A stretch of 64,000 nt of DNA from Allomuricauda sp. F6463D (GCF_023015965.1 NZ_JALKAN010000002.1:248001-312000), one strand, 5' to 3'. Shown: positions 54,523 to 63,811, numbered from the stretch's first letter. Program-made: numbers and translations. Notes: generated by a model not told the origin, from the letters alone.

Positions 54523-55509
54523 TTACTTTTTAAGAGTACTCGGCAAATACCCTAAAGTGCGTTTAAATGCTTTAGTAAAATGTTGGGGATTTAAATAGCC
54601 TACCTCATATGCCGCCTGTGCAATCGTAAATCCATCATTACTAATAAGGGAATGGGCCTTTTCCATGCGCAATTGTGTGATATATTTGAAAACAGTAGTG
54701 CCATGTAACCGTTTAAAATCCCTTTTTAATTTTGAGGTATTAAAACTTGCTTTTGTAGCCAGTTCCTCTATAGTCAATGTTCTGTTTAAATTGGATTTTA
54801 TATATTTTTCCACTAAATGCAAGCTGGTCAGATCGGATTTAGACAAGACGGATTTGTGGGAGCTTACAGATTTTTTATTGGCCTCTATTAGTAGTTCTAC
54901 CAACAGGCCTGTAATTTTGGACTGCAAATAATTCTGCCTTAACACACCATCATAGGAACAGTCTGTTATTTCTTCTAAAATGTGAAATATATCCTGTGAA
55001 ATTGGGCACGGCTGATTCCAGAAAACATATGGTTTCTTAGAATTAATTGCACTATTTACCCTCTCTAGAACCGAATCGTAATTGTCGCCTGCGATTTTTT
55101 TAACAAATTCCAGAGTGAAGAACAGTTCGAGTGTGCGTGTTGGGGCTCCCATATAATCGCAACGACACTTGGCCCTAGGCAGGTAAAACATGTTGTAGTG
55201 ATATTCGGGAATCACTACTATTGGGTCCGGTTCCTTTTCATAAAAGCAACTATAATTCCCGGAAATTTCGAAATGTAGTTTAAAGGTTTCAAAATCATTT
55301 TCAATCTTATATGAATAACCTTTAGCCGCATTTATATCCTTGTACACAACAAACAGACCGTTAAGCTGTAGCTCTTTAATGGTCCCTTTTACATGTGGAG
55401 TTTTAATGTTGATGCTATTTTCTACCAACTCTTTGCTTAAAAAGTCTTTGGTGAATCTTTTACGATAAACCCTATCCTGAAAAATATCACTTTCCAATAT
55501 TGACTCCAT
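54523..55509 (-). CDS. AraC-family regulator, PchR/YbtA-like
   Basis: 328 residues. N-terminal ligand-sensing half with the L-x-F-x-x-x-G pattern of siderophore-responsive regulators (DFETFKLHFEISGNYSCFYE), then a double helix-turn-helix at about 230-325 (TLTIEELATKASFNTSKLKRDF; TIAQAAYEVGYLNPQHFTKAFKRTLGYLPS). In the PchR/YbtA group the ligand is an iron-siderophore and the target a receptor gene, fitting the divergent TonB receptor. The palindrome at 55568-55585 between them is the likely operator. Confidence 0.9.
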   Translation of the reverse strand: MESILESDIFQDRVYRKRFTKDFLSKELVENSINIKTPHVKGTIKELQLNGLFVVYKDINAAKGYSYKIENDFETFKLHFEISGNYSCFYEKEPDPIVVIPEYHYNMFYLPRAKCRCDYMGAPTRTLELFFTLEFVKKIAGDNYDSVLERVNSAINSKKPYVFWNQPCPISQDIFHILEEITDCSYDGVLRQNYLQSKITGLLVELLIEANKKSVSSHKSVLSKSDLTSLHLVEKYIKSNLNRTLTIEELATKASFNTSKLKRDFKRLHGTTVFKYITQLRMEKAHSLISNDGFTIAQAAYEVGYLNPQHFTKAFKRTLGYLPSTLKK

Positions 55510-55567
55510 TATTTCTTTTTGCGTACTTAAAACTTCCTTTTGCGGTATTCCACAATCAACCTTTGAT

Positions 55568-55601
55568 TTAGATTTGCAAATCTAATTATTTAGATTAAAT
55601 C
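55568..55601. promoter_or_regulatory. Palindromic operator with opposed -7 boxes between araC and receptor genes
   Basis: Perfect 18-bp palindrome TTAGATTTGCAAATCTAA at 55568-55585, then TTAGATT-A-AATCT at 55590-55600, an odd-spaced second inverted pair. The half-site TTAGATT thus appears four times (twice in each orientation, one with a mismatch). Because the palindrome contains TAGATTTG on both strands, it carries a perfect -7 box toward the receptor gene and one toward the regulator gene. -33 TTG spacing is poor (26 bp on the plus side). Confidence 0.7.
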
Positions 55602-55630
55602 TTAATAAGAATAGCGAAGTTTTATTTTCA

Positions 55631-58045
55631 ATGTACAAACGACTATTATTAGCGATATTAATTCCCTTGGCCACATTTGGGCAATCAGACCAAGGCAGTT
55701 TACATGGAATTGTAAATAATCAAGATGGAGACCCTTTGCCTTGGACCACCGTACTTATTGAAAATACACGACTTGGCGTACAAACGGATGAAAATGGCAA
55801 GTACCATATTTCAAATATTCCAAATGGAGACTATGTAGTTACCATTTCTTATATAGGTTTTAAGACGTTATCCAAAAGAATCACCATCTCTGAAAAGCGA
55901 AAGGATATACGAATGAACTTTACGCTTATTGAAAATGCTGAAAATTTGGATGAGGTAACTGTCAATGGAAAATCAAAAGAAACCATACTGGAAACTAAAG
56001 GGTTTGCAGTCAGCGCTTTAAGCACAAAGGAGATTAGCCTAAGAAATGTTCAGGCCAACGAACTATTGAACACAACGGTAGGTGTAAAAATAAGACAGAA
56101 CGGTGGGTTGGGATCCAATGTAGAATATTCGCTTAATGGATTATCCGGAAGTGCTGTTCGTATTTTTATTAATGGTATTCCAATCTCCACTTATGGCTCT
56201 TCATTTAACCTGAACAGTATTCCTCCATCAATGATCGAACAAATTGAGGTATATAAAGGTGTGGTTCCAGGGCATTTGGCAGATGATGCACTTGGTGGCG
56301 CAATCAATATTGTTTTGAACCAAGCTGCAAAAACTAATTTAAACGCCTCTATTTCTTACGGATCTTTTAATACCCTACAGACCAACGTTAATGGAACTTA
56401 TCGTTTTGACAAGTCGGGCTTTACCGTAAAAGGGTCGCTATTCCATAATTATTCGGACAACGATTATAAAGTCTCAGGCAGAAGCGTTGTGGTGACTGGA
56501 TTGGGTGGCGTACAGACCCCCATTACTGCCAGAAGATTCAACGATGCCTATAAATCGACTGGAGGAATGGCTCAAATTGGCTATACCGATGTAAAATGGG
56601 CTGATCAGTTTTTAGTTGGTATTACTGGTTCTGATTCCTATAAGGAAGTACAACATGGAGCTTTTATGACCATCACACCCTATAAGGACCGATTTCTTGA
56701 ATCAGATGCACTTTTGGCCAACTTAACCTATCAAAAGAAAAATCTTTTCACTAAAGGTTTAGACGTGAGTGTGAACGGTTTATACGGCAAACGCAACAGA
56801 ATAGTAAACGATACCGTTCCATGGGCTTACAGTTGGGCAGGTGAACGGGCGATTGATTATAAAGGGGACGAATACCAATATTCTTGGGGGTCTCAGCAAG
56901 AAGGAGGCCCTACGCTAGCAAAAATCCAAAGAAACGTTGCCTCTATTAGAACAGGAGTCTCTTATTCCATCAACAACAACCATAAAGTGATGCTTAACCA
57001 TGTATATAGTGGAGTGGATAGAGAAGATAGTGATGCTTTGAGATCTATACTGGAAAACACCTTTACCGGAACCAGAGATCTTGATAAAAACATTTATTCT
57101 TTAACTTATGAGTTATCGGCATTCCAAAACAAACTAAAGGCCAGTTTGTTCGGTAAACATTACCAACAAAAATCAACAAGTGTGGATGCTGCCATTGAGA
57201 CCGATATCAACGGAAATGAACAAATCGTAGATGAAGTTGTCAGCAGCAATAAAGAATATGATGGATACGGATTTGCTTTCTCCTATGCAATTATTCCCAA
57301 TATCACCCTTTTAACATCAGCTGAAAAAGCGATACGCTTACCCAACGAAACCGAAATATTTGGGGATGACGGGGACAATGTTGTAGCAAACTCCAGTATT
57401 GATCCAGAACAAAGCAATAATTACAACCTAGGGTTTAGGTTGGGGACCTTTTCTTTAAAAAAGCACGATTTTACTGTTTCGACCAATCTATTCATGCGAA
57501 ACATTAAGGATCGAATTGGTTTGCCCATTGAAACATCGCTCAATGTGGATGATGAATTGATTCTATATGTGAACCAAGGAAGTGGAACATCAAAAGGAAT
57601 AGACGCTCAATTTAATTATATGTACAACAATAATTTTGGGTTCAACTTTAATGTTTCAAAATTTGATTTAAAAATTGAAAATAATGGTGTGGAAATAGAT
57701 GTTCCCAACACACCATTTTTTACCATGAACGGGAGCCTACGGTATTCCTTTAAAGATTTAATTCAAAAAAACTCCAGATTAAATCTTTTCTACACCATGT
57801 ACTTTACCGATGATTTTTCATACTTGGTTTCCCAAGGGTCAAATACTATTGGAGACGATTTTTTTAAAGTTCCTGAGCAGTTGTCACAAGATTTTGGCCT
57901 CAGTTATGCTTTTCCAGGCAACAAGTTTGTAATGAGTTTGGATGTGAAAAATATATTCGACAAACCAGTTTACGATAACCTATCGGTACAGAAACCGGGA
58001 AGAGCTTTTTATGTAAAACTTAATTATACAATCAATAAATTCTAA
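55631..58045 (+). CDS. TonB-dependent outer-membrane receptor
   Basis: 804 residues. Signal peptide (MYKRLLLAILIPLATFGQ), carboxypeptidase-like repeat (GIVNNQDGDPLPWTTVLIENT; DYVVTISYIGFKTLSK), plug domain (ELLNTTVGVKIRQNGGLG; IEVYKGVVPGHLADDALGGAINIV) and a 22-strand-type barrel ending in an aromatic C-terminal strand (FYVKLNYTINKF). No SusD-like partner follows, so the substrate is more likely an iron complex than a glycan. Followed by a DUF4374 lipoprotein 20 bp downstream. Confidence 0.93.
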   Translation: MYKRLLLAILIPLATFGQSDQGSLHGIVNNQDGDPLPWTTVLIENTRLGVQTDENGKYHISNIPNGDYVVTISYIGFKTLSKRITISEKRKDIRMNFTLIENAENLDEVTVNGKSKETILETKGFAVSALSTKEISLRNVQANELLNTTVGVKIRQNGGLGSNVEYSLNGLSGSAVRIFINGIPISTYGSSFNLNSIPPSMIEQIEVYKGVVPGHLADDALGGAINIVLNQAAKTNLNASISYGSFNTLQTNVNGTYRFDKSGFTVKGSLFHNYSDNDYKVSGRSVVVTGLGGVQTPITARRFNDAYKSTGGMAQIGYTDVKWADQFLVGITGSDSYKEVQHGAFMTITPYKDRFLESDALLANLTYQKKNLFTKGLDVSVNGLYGKRNRIVNDTVPWAYSWAGERAIDYKGDEYQYSWGSQQEGGPTLAKIQRNVASIRTGVSYSINNNHKVMLNHVYSGVDREDSDALRSILENTFTGTRDLDKNIYSLTYELSAFQNKLKASLFGKHYQQKSTSVDAAIETDINGNEQIVDEVVSSNKEYDGYGFAFSYAIIPNITLLTSAEKAIRLPNETEIFGDDGDNVVANSSIDPEQSNNYNLGFRLGTFSLKKHDFTVSTNLFMRNIKDRIGLPIETSLNVDDELILYVNQGSGTSKGIDAQFNYMYNNNFGFNFNVSKFDLKIENNGVEIDVPNTPFFTMNGSLRYSFKDLIQKNSRLNLFYTMYFTDDFSYLVSQGSNTIGDDFFKVPEQLSQDFGLSYAFPGNKFVMSLDVKNIFDKPVYDNLSVQKPGRAFYVKLNYTINKF

Positions 58046-58065
58046 CTACCTAAATTTCATTTACA

Positions 58066-59409
58066 ATGAAACATAAATATTTAAATTTTAGAAACTTATC
58101 TATCGCAACATTGCTAATGGGCCTATTGGTTTCATGTAGTAGCGATGACACGGAAACCGTACCAAATCCAGGTCCAGATCCAAGCGAAGGGTCAAGATGG
58201 ATAACTGTAGCTGCTGCAAGAATGGGAGACGAACCAGGAGATGGTAATGGAGGAACATTAATCTATTCCATTAGCAGCGAAGAAGCCAAAGATCCAACGG
58301 TATCTATTGAACCTTTTGAGAATGGATTTATAGCACCTTCCAATAGGACTGCCAGATTGCAATCATCAGAAGATGGCAATACGATATTCAATATCAGCTA
58401 TGCTGGAGATACTGGTGGCAACTATACCAAATATACTGTAGAAGGTGGTCAAACTTTTACCCCAACAGGCACGGAGATCAGTATTGCACCCTATGTAGGT
58501 TCTGCCCCTAGATGGATTAAATTGTTTGATGGAGATCAAACTGGAGCCGCTGTCTATGTTTCAACGGAACATCAGTTTGACGAAGAAGACAATTATACAC
58601 GTACAGAAGCTACGATGGGCATTGTTACTTTAGATCTAGTAAATTCACAAATAATAAATTATGAAGAACACATTGTGGCCTTAAGCGAAGAGGAAGAGTC
58701 AAATGGGTACTATATTTCCAGAATTGACATGCCCACGCTAAATGCCGCAGGAGATAAACTATATATTGGTGCACGTTTGAGCAAGGTTGACCCTGCAACT
58801 GCCGAAAGTGATAGTGATTTCGAAATTTTAGGTTCTAAAACCATCGTTTTGGATTACCCTTCATTGTTGAACCCAACCGTAATCACTTCCACCGTTGGAC
58901 ACGGAAACACCAACGGTTACCGTAGTATTAATGCTTTCCTTTATGAAGGAAGTGTTTACCAAGCCAATCAAAGTGATCCAGAAGGTTCCCATATCCTAAA
59001 AATTGACGCAGACAACCAATACGACGAGTCGTATGTGTTCAATTTGGATGACGCCCTTGGTGTGGAGGGAGCTTACATACTTGCATGGAGACCCGCAGCT
59101 AACGGAAAAGCTGTAATTGCATACCGTCACAATGGCTCTGCCGAGGGTGTAGCAGGTCTACAAGGGTTTTTTGCTCTTGCTGATTTAAATGCTAAAACTG
59201 CGGAAAAAATAGAGGCAATTCCTTACGATCCAGATTTCTATTTGTTCCAATACCAAGGTTTTGTGGTAGATGGATCAGAAATATATGTAACCGAAGCCCC
59301 AGTGGGTCAAAACGGAAACATATATGTTATTGATACCGAAACCGGTGTAGTCACCAAAGGTGCTGAATTGGTAAATGTAGAAGGAAGTCACTTTATAGGT
59401 GCGTTCTAA
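58066..59409 (+). CDS. DUF4374-type outer-membrane lipoprotein
   Basis: 447 residues with lipobox VSCSS after a signal peptide. The mature part is a repeated beta-sheet protein, probably a propeller-like fold (ARMGDEPGDGNGGTLIYSI; RIDMPTLNAAGDKLYIGARL; EIYVTEAPVGQNGNIYVIDTE). DUF4374 lipoproteins are commonly encoded right after TonB receptors in Bacteroidota iron loci, acting as surface-exposed partners. The pair ends at a strong hairpin. Confidence 0.9.
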   Translation: MKHKYLNFRNLSIATLLMGLLVSCSSDDTETVPNPGPDPSEGSRWITVAAARMGDEPGDGNGGTLIYSISSEEAKDPTVSIEPFENGFIAPSNRTARLQSSEDGNTIFNISYAGDTGGNYTKYTVEGGQTFTPTGTEISIAPYVGSAPRWIKLFDGDQTGAAVYVSTEHQFDEEDNYTRTEATMGIVTLDLVNSQIINYEEHIVALSEEEESNGYYISRIDMPTLNAAGDKLYIGARLSKVDPATAESDSDFEILGSKTIVLDYPSLLNPTVITSTVGHGNTNGYRSINAFLYEGSVYQANQSDPEGSHILKIDADNQYDESYVFNLDDALGVEGAYILAWRPAANGKAVIAYRHNGSAEGVAGLQGFFALADLNAKTAEKIEAIPYDPDFYLFQYQGFVVDGSEIYVTEAPVGQNGNIYVIDTETGVVTKGAELVNVEGSHFIGAF

Positions 59410-59436
59410 AACCTATTAAGATAATTATATCAAAAA

Positions 59437-59466
59437 AATCCGTGGGGAGTCTACTCCCCACGGATT
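59437..59466. terminator. 14-bp perfect hairpin between the two iron-locus operons
   Basis: AATCCGTGGGGAGT / ACTCCCCACGGATT with a 2-base loop, 27 bp after the DUF4374 stop. No T run on the plus side; A7 precedes it, so the classic terminator shape is on the minus strand. Probably acts as a terminator or RNA-processing site. Confidence 0.7.
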
Positions 59467-59527
59467 ACCTTATATAAAATCATTGTATTGAAAAGGAGCA
59501 AAATAAATACGTTCGCCAAACATTGGG

Positions 59528-59535
59528 TAAATTTG
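59528..59535 (+). promoter_or_regulatory. -7 box TAAATTTG for ankyrin-DUF2271-PepSY operon
   Basis: Perfect TAnnTTTG 56 bp before the ankyrin ATG, after the hairpin; indicates a separate transcript for the second half of the locus. Confidence 0.55.
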
Positions 59536-59591
59536 TCCTTTGGCAGCAAATTTATAAAACAATACGTTTCACAAGTTAAAACCTTAACATA

Positions 59592-61103
59592 ATGAGAACA
59601 CAAACAATAAAATCCTTCATGCTTGGTTTAGTCGTTGCACTTACAACGTATACTACACTGGCCCAACAAAGTGGTTCCAAAAACCCGTTTATGGACAGGG
59701 AATATTGGGCCTCTCAACCCAGCCTTGCCGATATTGATGCCAAAATTGCAGAAGGACACGCAATCACCCAGGCAAATAGAGGCGGATTTGATCCTACAAC
59801 GTTCGCCATCTTTAGCGAGAACCCTGTTTCCACCATCGCCCACCTAATTGAAAATGGCAATGATGTCAATAAACGTACGCATGACTCAAGAACCTATATT
59901 TTTTGGGCAGCCTCCCGAGGTAACGTAGAGGTAATGGAATATTTAGTTGAAAAAGGCGCTAAATTGGATTTAAAAGACTCCCATGGCTATTCCTTAACCC
60001 AGTTTACCGCAGCTGGAGGTCAAAGTGATACAAAAATCTATGATTTTCTCATTGAAAATGGAGCCGATATACAGAACGAAAAAGACCATGACGGTCGAAA
60101 TGTACTATTGGTCGCGGCCCCTAGGTCAAAAAACCTGGACCTAATCGATTACTTTATTGAAAAAGGTCTTAGTATAAACGCTACGGACAACAATGGAAAC
60201 GGAATATTTAATTATACTGCACAAGGTGGCAACATAGATGTACTAAAAGCTTTGGTGGCACGCGGTGTATCAACAGAAAAAAATCCAAAAACCAACGAAA
60301 ACGCAATTCTTTTTGCCAGTCGTGGTGGAAGAGGAACCAGTAATGGCATAGCGGTTTTTAAATATTTAGAAGGTCTAGGACTGGAAGTAGACATTACATC
60401 AAAAGATGGCATTACACCATTGCACAACATTTCCCGATCTTCAGAGGTACTTGCACTTTACGATTATTTTATCGAAAAAGGTGTTGATCCAAACGCTGTT
60501 GATAATGAAGGAAATACAGCTCTTCTAAATGCATCGGGGCGCAATAAATTAGCCGTGGTCCAATATCTGGCAGAAAAAACATATGATCTAGACCATACCA
60601 ACAAAGAAGGACAATCGGCATTAACGCTTGCTGTTCAAGACAATAGCGCACAAATTGTGGATTATTTAATATCACAAGGAGCCAAAACAGATGTTTTGGA
60701 TAAAGATGGGAACAATCTCGCTTATTATCTGTTTTCTTCACGTGGTAACCCCCGAGATTTTGATGCCAAGGTTAAGGCTTTGAGCAAAGCAGGCCTAGAT
60801 CTCAAAACTCCGCAATCGGACCAAAGAACTGTTTGGCACATGGCTATGGATAAAAACGATTTGGCACTACTTAAAAAAATACAACCATTGGGAGCCGATA
60901 TCAATGCCAAGGATAAGCAAGGAAATACTGTGTTGCACTATGCTGCAATGAAATCCAATAACACAGATATACTTAAATTCCTTGTTGCCAATGGAGCCAA
61001 TCCGGCATCAACTACAGAGTTCGGCGAAACCGCGCACGACTTGGCTCAAGAAAACGAGCTTTTAGCCAAAAACAATGTGAGTTTAGATTTCCTTAATCAA
61101 TAA
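59592..61103 (+). CDS. Exported ankyrin-repeat protein
   Basis: 503 residues: signal peptide (MRTQTIKSFMLGLVVALTTYTTLAQ) and about ten ankyrin repeats, e.g. FWAASRGNVEVMEYLVEKG, FTAAGGQSDTKIYDFLIENG, NYTAQGGNIDVLKALVARG, LAVQDNSAQIVDYLISQG and LHYAAMKSNNTDILKFLVANG. Exported, hence periplasmic or surface, a minority location for ankyrins. It starts an operon with the DUF2271-like protein (8 bp gap) and the PepSY reductase (6 bp gap), suggesting it is a scaffold or chaperone for the redox proteins; inference only. Confidence 0.9.
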   Translation: MRTQTIKSFMLGLVVALTTYTTLAQQSGSKNPFMDREYWASQPSLADIDAKIAEGHAITQANRGGFDPTTFAIFSENPVSTIAHLIENGNDVNKRTHDSRTYIFWAASRGNVEVMEYLVEKGAKLDLKDSHGYSLTQFTAAGGQSDTKIYDFLIENGADIQNEKDHDGRNVLLVAAPRSKNLDLIDYFIEKGLSINATDNNGNGIFNYTAQGGNIDVLKALVARGVSTEKNPKTNENAILFASRGGRGTSNGIAVFKYLEGLGLEVDITSKDGITPLHNISRSSEVLALYDYFIEKGVDPNAVDNEGNTALLNASGRNKLAVVQYLAEKTYDLDHTNKEGQSALTLAVQDNSAQIVDYLISQGAKTDVLDKDGNNLAYYLFSSRGNPRDFDAKVKALSKAGLDLKTPQSDQRTVWHMAMDKNDLALLKKIQPLGADINAKDKQGNTVLHYAAMKSNNTDILKFLVANGANPASTTEFGETAHDLAQENELLAKNNVSLDFLNQ

Positions 61104-61111
61104 AATTACGC

Positions 61112-61609
61112 ATGAAAAAAATAATATACCGTTCAGCGGCAACCATTTCCCTTATCATGGTCTTGGTAACACTTTCTTCCTATGTTGAAGCACCTGCTCA
61201 AGTATCTTACAAATGTATGATCCAAATGGCAAACTATACTGGAGAGAGAGCCTACGTGGTTGTTTCTCTTATAAATCCAGATGGCAAATACGTCAAAACC
61301 ATTTACGTTCAGGGAGATGACCCAGAATGGTTCCCGGACCTTAAAGATTGGTGGGCATTTAGCCACGGATCTAATGAGAATATTGATGGTGTTACCGGCG
61401 CTACCATAGGTAATGGTGAAAGAAACATTATATCCTTGACCTTTGATTCCACTCAAATTGACAGTGGCCACAAGGTCCGATTTGAGTCAGCAGTTGAAAA
61501 TCAAGAGTACTATACCGTCGATGCGGAAATAGAACTTAATTCTGCCACTATTCGAGAAAAAATTGACGGAAAAGGATACATCCGTTATATCCGCATGGTG
61601 CCAAATTAA
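61112..61609 (+). CDS. DUF2271-like exported protein with predicted covalent-FMN site
   Basis: 165 residues; signal peptide to about residue 28, then a beta-rich mature domain (SYKCMIQMANYTGERAYVVVSLIN; WFPDLKDWWAF). Residues 92-98 read D-G-V-T-G-A-T, the pattern in which ApbE attaches FMN to the last Thr in NqrC, RnfG and FMN_bind proteins, and Thr98 would be that residue. DUF2271 proteins often sit next to PepSY-type membrane proteins, as here. No ApbE gene is in the window. Likely a periplasmic electron carrier. Confidence 0.78.
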   Translation: MKKIIYRSAATISLIMVLVTLSSYVEAPAQVSYKCMIQMANYTGERAYVVVSLINPDGKYVKTIYVQGDDPEWFPDLKDWWAFSHGSNENIDGVTGATIGNGERNIISLTFDSTQIDSGHKVRFESAVENQEYYTVDAEIELNSATIREKIDGKGYIRYIRMVPN

Positions 61610-61615
61610 TATAAG

Positions 61616-63811
61616 ATGACCCATTCGATATGGCGTTATAGCCATTTAATCCTGGCATTAGTATCATCCCTGTTTTTGTTGATTGCATCGATTACGGGGG
61701 TGATTCTTGCTGTGGAACCCATATCCAACAAGGTTCAGCCCTTCAGCGTGGCCAATGCGGACGAGCTAACGCTGGCCGAAACCTTGGAAAACTTGAATGC
61801 CAAATACGATGAAGTCCTTTCCATTTCTCGTGACCGCAATGGGTTTATTAGTATCTCCGCAATTAAAGATGGGCAAAGCAACCTATTTTATGTAGATCCG
61901 TTCACTGGAGAAGAGTTGGGCTCACTTATTGAAAAAGCACCTATTTTTCAGTTCAGTACCAGTTTACACCGTTCACTTTTCTTAAAATCAACTGGCCGGT
62001 TTTTGATAGGTCTGGTATCATTCCTGCTTTTTTTAATTGCCATATCAGGCATTGTTCTCATCGTCAAGCGCCAAGGAGGTTTCAAATATTTTTTTGCTCC
62101 TGTAGTGCGAGAAAATTTTTCACAATTCAACCATGTAGTATACTCCCGCCTTACACTCTTACCCATTCTGATCCTGGCACTGTCAGGGGTGTACCTATCA
62201 TTATTACGATTCAACCTGATTCCTGAAGAACAGCTTGTTCACGAAGTAGATTATGATTCGCTACAAGAAACACCTGCAAAACCCTTTCAAGAATTCGAAA
62301 TTTTTAAGAGTACTCCTTTGGGACAACTCCGAGAACTGGAATACCCCTTTTCCGAATTTGTTGAGGATTATTATACAATTACCCTTAAGGACAGAGAAGT
62401 ATTGCTTAATCAGTATACCGGTGAGGTCATTTCCGAAAAGAAAAACCCTTCTATCTCCGTAATATCTTCTTGGGCCACCGTACTGCATACCGGCGAGGGA
62501 AGCATTATTTGGAGTATCATTTTAGGTCTTGGTAGTCTTTCCATTCCCTTTCTGATGATTACAGGTTTTATCATCTATTTTAAACGACCCAAGATCCGTA
62601 TCAAAAATAAGTTTTCCAAAAGTGAAAGCGACCATATTATATTGGTCGGAACCGAAGGGGGCACTACACTATTGTTCGCCAAGGTGCTGCACGAGCAACT
62701 TTTAAAAACGGGGCAAAAAAGTTATTTGGGGATGATGAATGATTATGGTTCGTTCGCAAAGATGAAGCAACTTATCATAATCACGGCCACTTATGGGCAA
62801 GGCGAAGCACCTGCCAGTGCTTCTAAGTTTAAACAATTGGCCACAAAATATCAGCAAAAACAACCCTTTAGCTTTTCAGTTATCGGTTTCGGGTCTACCT
62901 CCTATCCAAATTTTTGTCAATTCGCTTATGAGACATACGAGTTGCTGAATGCACAGGAGTACGCTCAAACCTTGGATAAGGTATTCACTGTAAACAATCA
63001 ATCCTTTGAGGCATTTTCCAATTGGACCAATAGCTGGGCAAAATCTCAAGAAATGACCTTACATCTTGAAAAGCCCAAAACTACATTGGCCAAGAACCAT
63101 GTGTCCGATTTTGTTGTTGTTGATAGGACTGATCTTGAAAAAGAAGACACTTTTCTACTCATTTTAAAAAATATGAATGGCGCAAGGGTTGCCTCGGGCG
63201 ATCTATTATCAGTAACTCCGGAAGAAGACGGACATGAGCGTCTCTATTCCGTGGGAAGCCTTGGAAAAAAGACATTGGCCATAAGTGTAAAAAAACACCC
63301 CAATGGTATTTGCTCGAACAGATTGGGACAATTGGATAAAGGAGAAATTCTAACCGCAGGGGTCGTCAACAATAGACATTTCCACCTTCCTAAAAGTTCC
63401 AAGGAAACGATAATGATCGCTACAGGAACTGGCATAGGTCCCTTTTTGGGGATGATAGCCTCGAACTCTACGAAACGGAAACTACATTTATACTGGGGCG
63501 GTAGAGCTCCGGAGTCTCTAGACCTATACAAACCCTATATAGATGAGGCACTAGCACAAAAAAAGCTGTACCGCTTCATTCCTGCCTATTCACGATTGGA
63601 AAACGAGAAGATTTACGTTCAACATCTGGTAAAAAAAGACGGCGAACATATTGCAAGAATATTAAAAAAAGGCGGGTGCATAATGATCTGTGGTTCCATC
63701 GCCATGCAACGTGAGGTTATGAGCGAGCTAAAAACCATTTGCAACACTTTTCTGAACAAAGACTTGAGCAATTATCAAAACCGTGGACAAATTAAAATGG
63801 ACTGTTATTAA
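61616..63811 (+). CDS. PepSY membrane protein fused to flavodoxin and NAD(P)H-FAD reductase
   Basis: 731 residues. Four membrane helices at about 10-33, 128-150, 179-198 and 297-322, flanked by His10, His118, His173 and His291, possible haem ligands. PepSY segments lie between them on the periplasmic side. A flavodoxin domain follows (VGTEGGTTLLFAKVL; TATYGQGEAPASASKF; GFGSTSYPNFCQFA) and then an FNR-type FAD/NAD(P) domain (RLYSVGSLGKKTLAISVKKH; MIATGTGIGPFLGMIAS; GCIMICGSIAMQREVM), as in sulfite reductase flavoprotein. Predicted to pass electrons from NAD(P)H across the inner membrane. Final gene of the operon. Confidence 0.93.
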   Translation: MTHSIWRYSHLILALVSSLFLLIASITGVILAVEPISNKVQPFSVANADELTLAETLENLNAKYDEVLSISRDRNGFISISAIKDGQSNLFYVDPFTGEELGSLIEKAPIFQFSTSLHRSLFLKSTGRFLIGLVSFLLFLIAISGIVLIVKRQGGFKYFFAPVVRENFSQFNHVVYSRLTLLPILILALSGVYLSLLRFNLIPEEQLVHEVDYDSLQETPAKPFQEFEIFKSTPLGQLRELEYPFSEFVEDYYTITLKDREVLLNQYTGEVISEKKNPSISVISSWATVLHTGEGSIIWSIILGLGSLSIPFLMITGFIIYFKRPKIRIKNKFSKSESDHIILVGTEGGTTLLFAKVLHEQLLKTGQKSYLGMMNDYGSFAKMKQLIIITATYGQGEAPASASKFKQLATKYQQKQPFSFSVIGFGSTSYPNFCQFAYETYELLNAQEYAQTLDKVFTVNNQSFEAFSNWTNSWAKSQEMTLHLEKPKTTLAKNHVSDFVVVDRTDLEKEDTFLLILKNMNGARVASGDLLSVTPEEDGHERLYSVGSLGKKTLAISVKKHPNGICSNRLGQLDKGEILTAGVVNNRHFHLPKSSKETIMIATGTGIGPFLGMIASNSTKRKLHLYWGGRAPESLDLYKPYIDEALAQKKLYRFIPAYSRLENEKIYVQHLVKKDGEHIARILKKGGCIMICGSIAMQREVMSELKTICNTFLNKDLSNYQNRGQIKMDCY

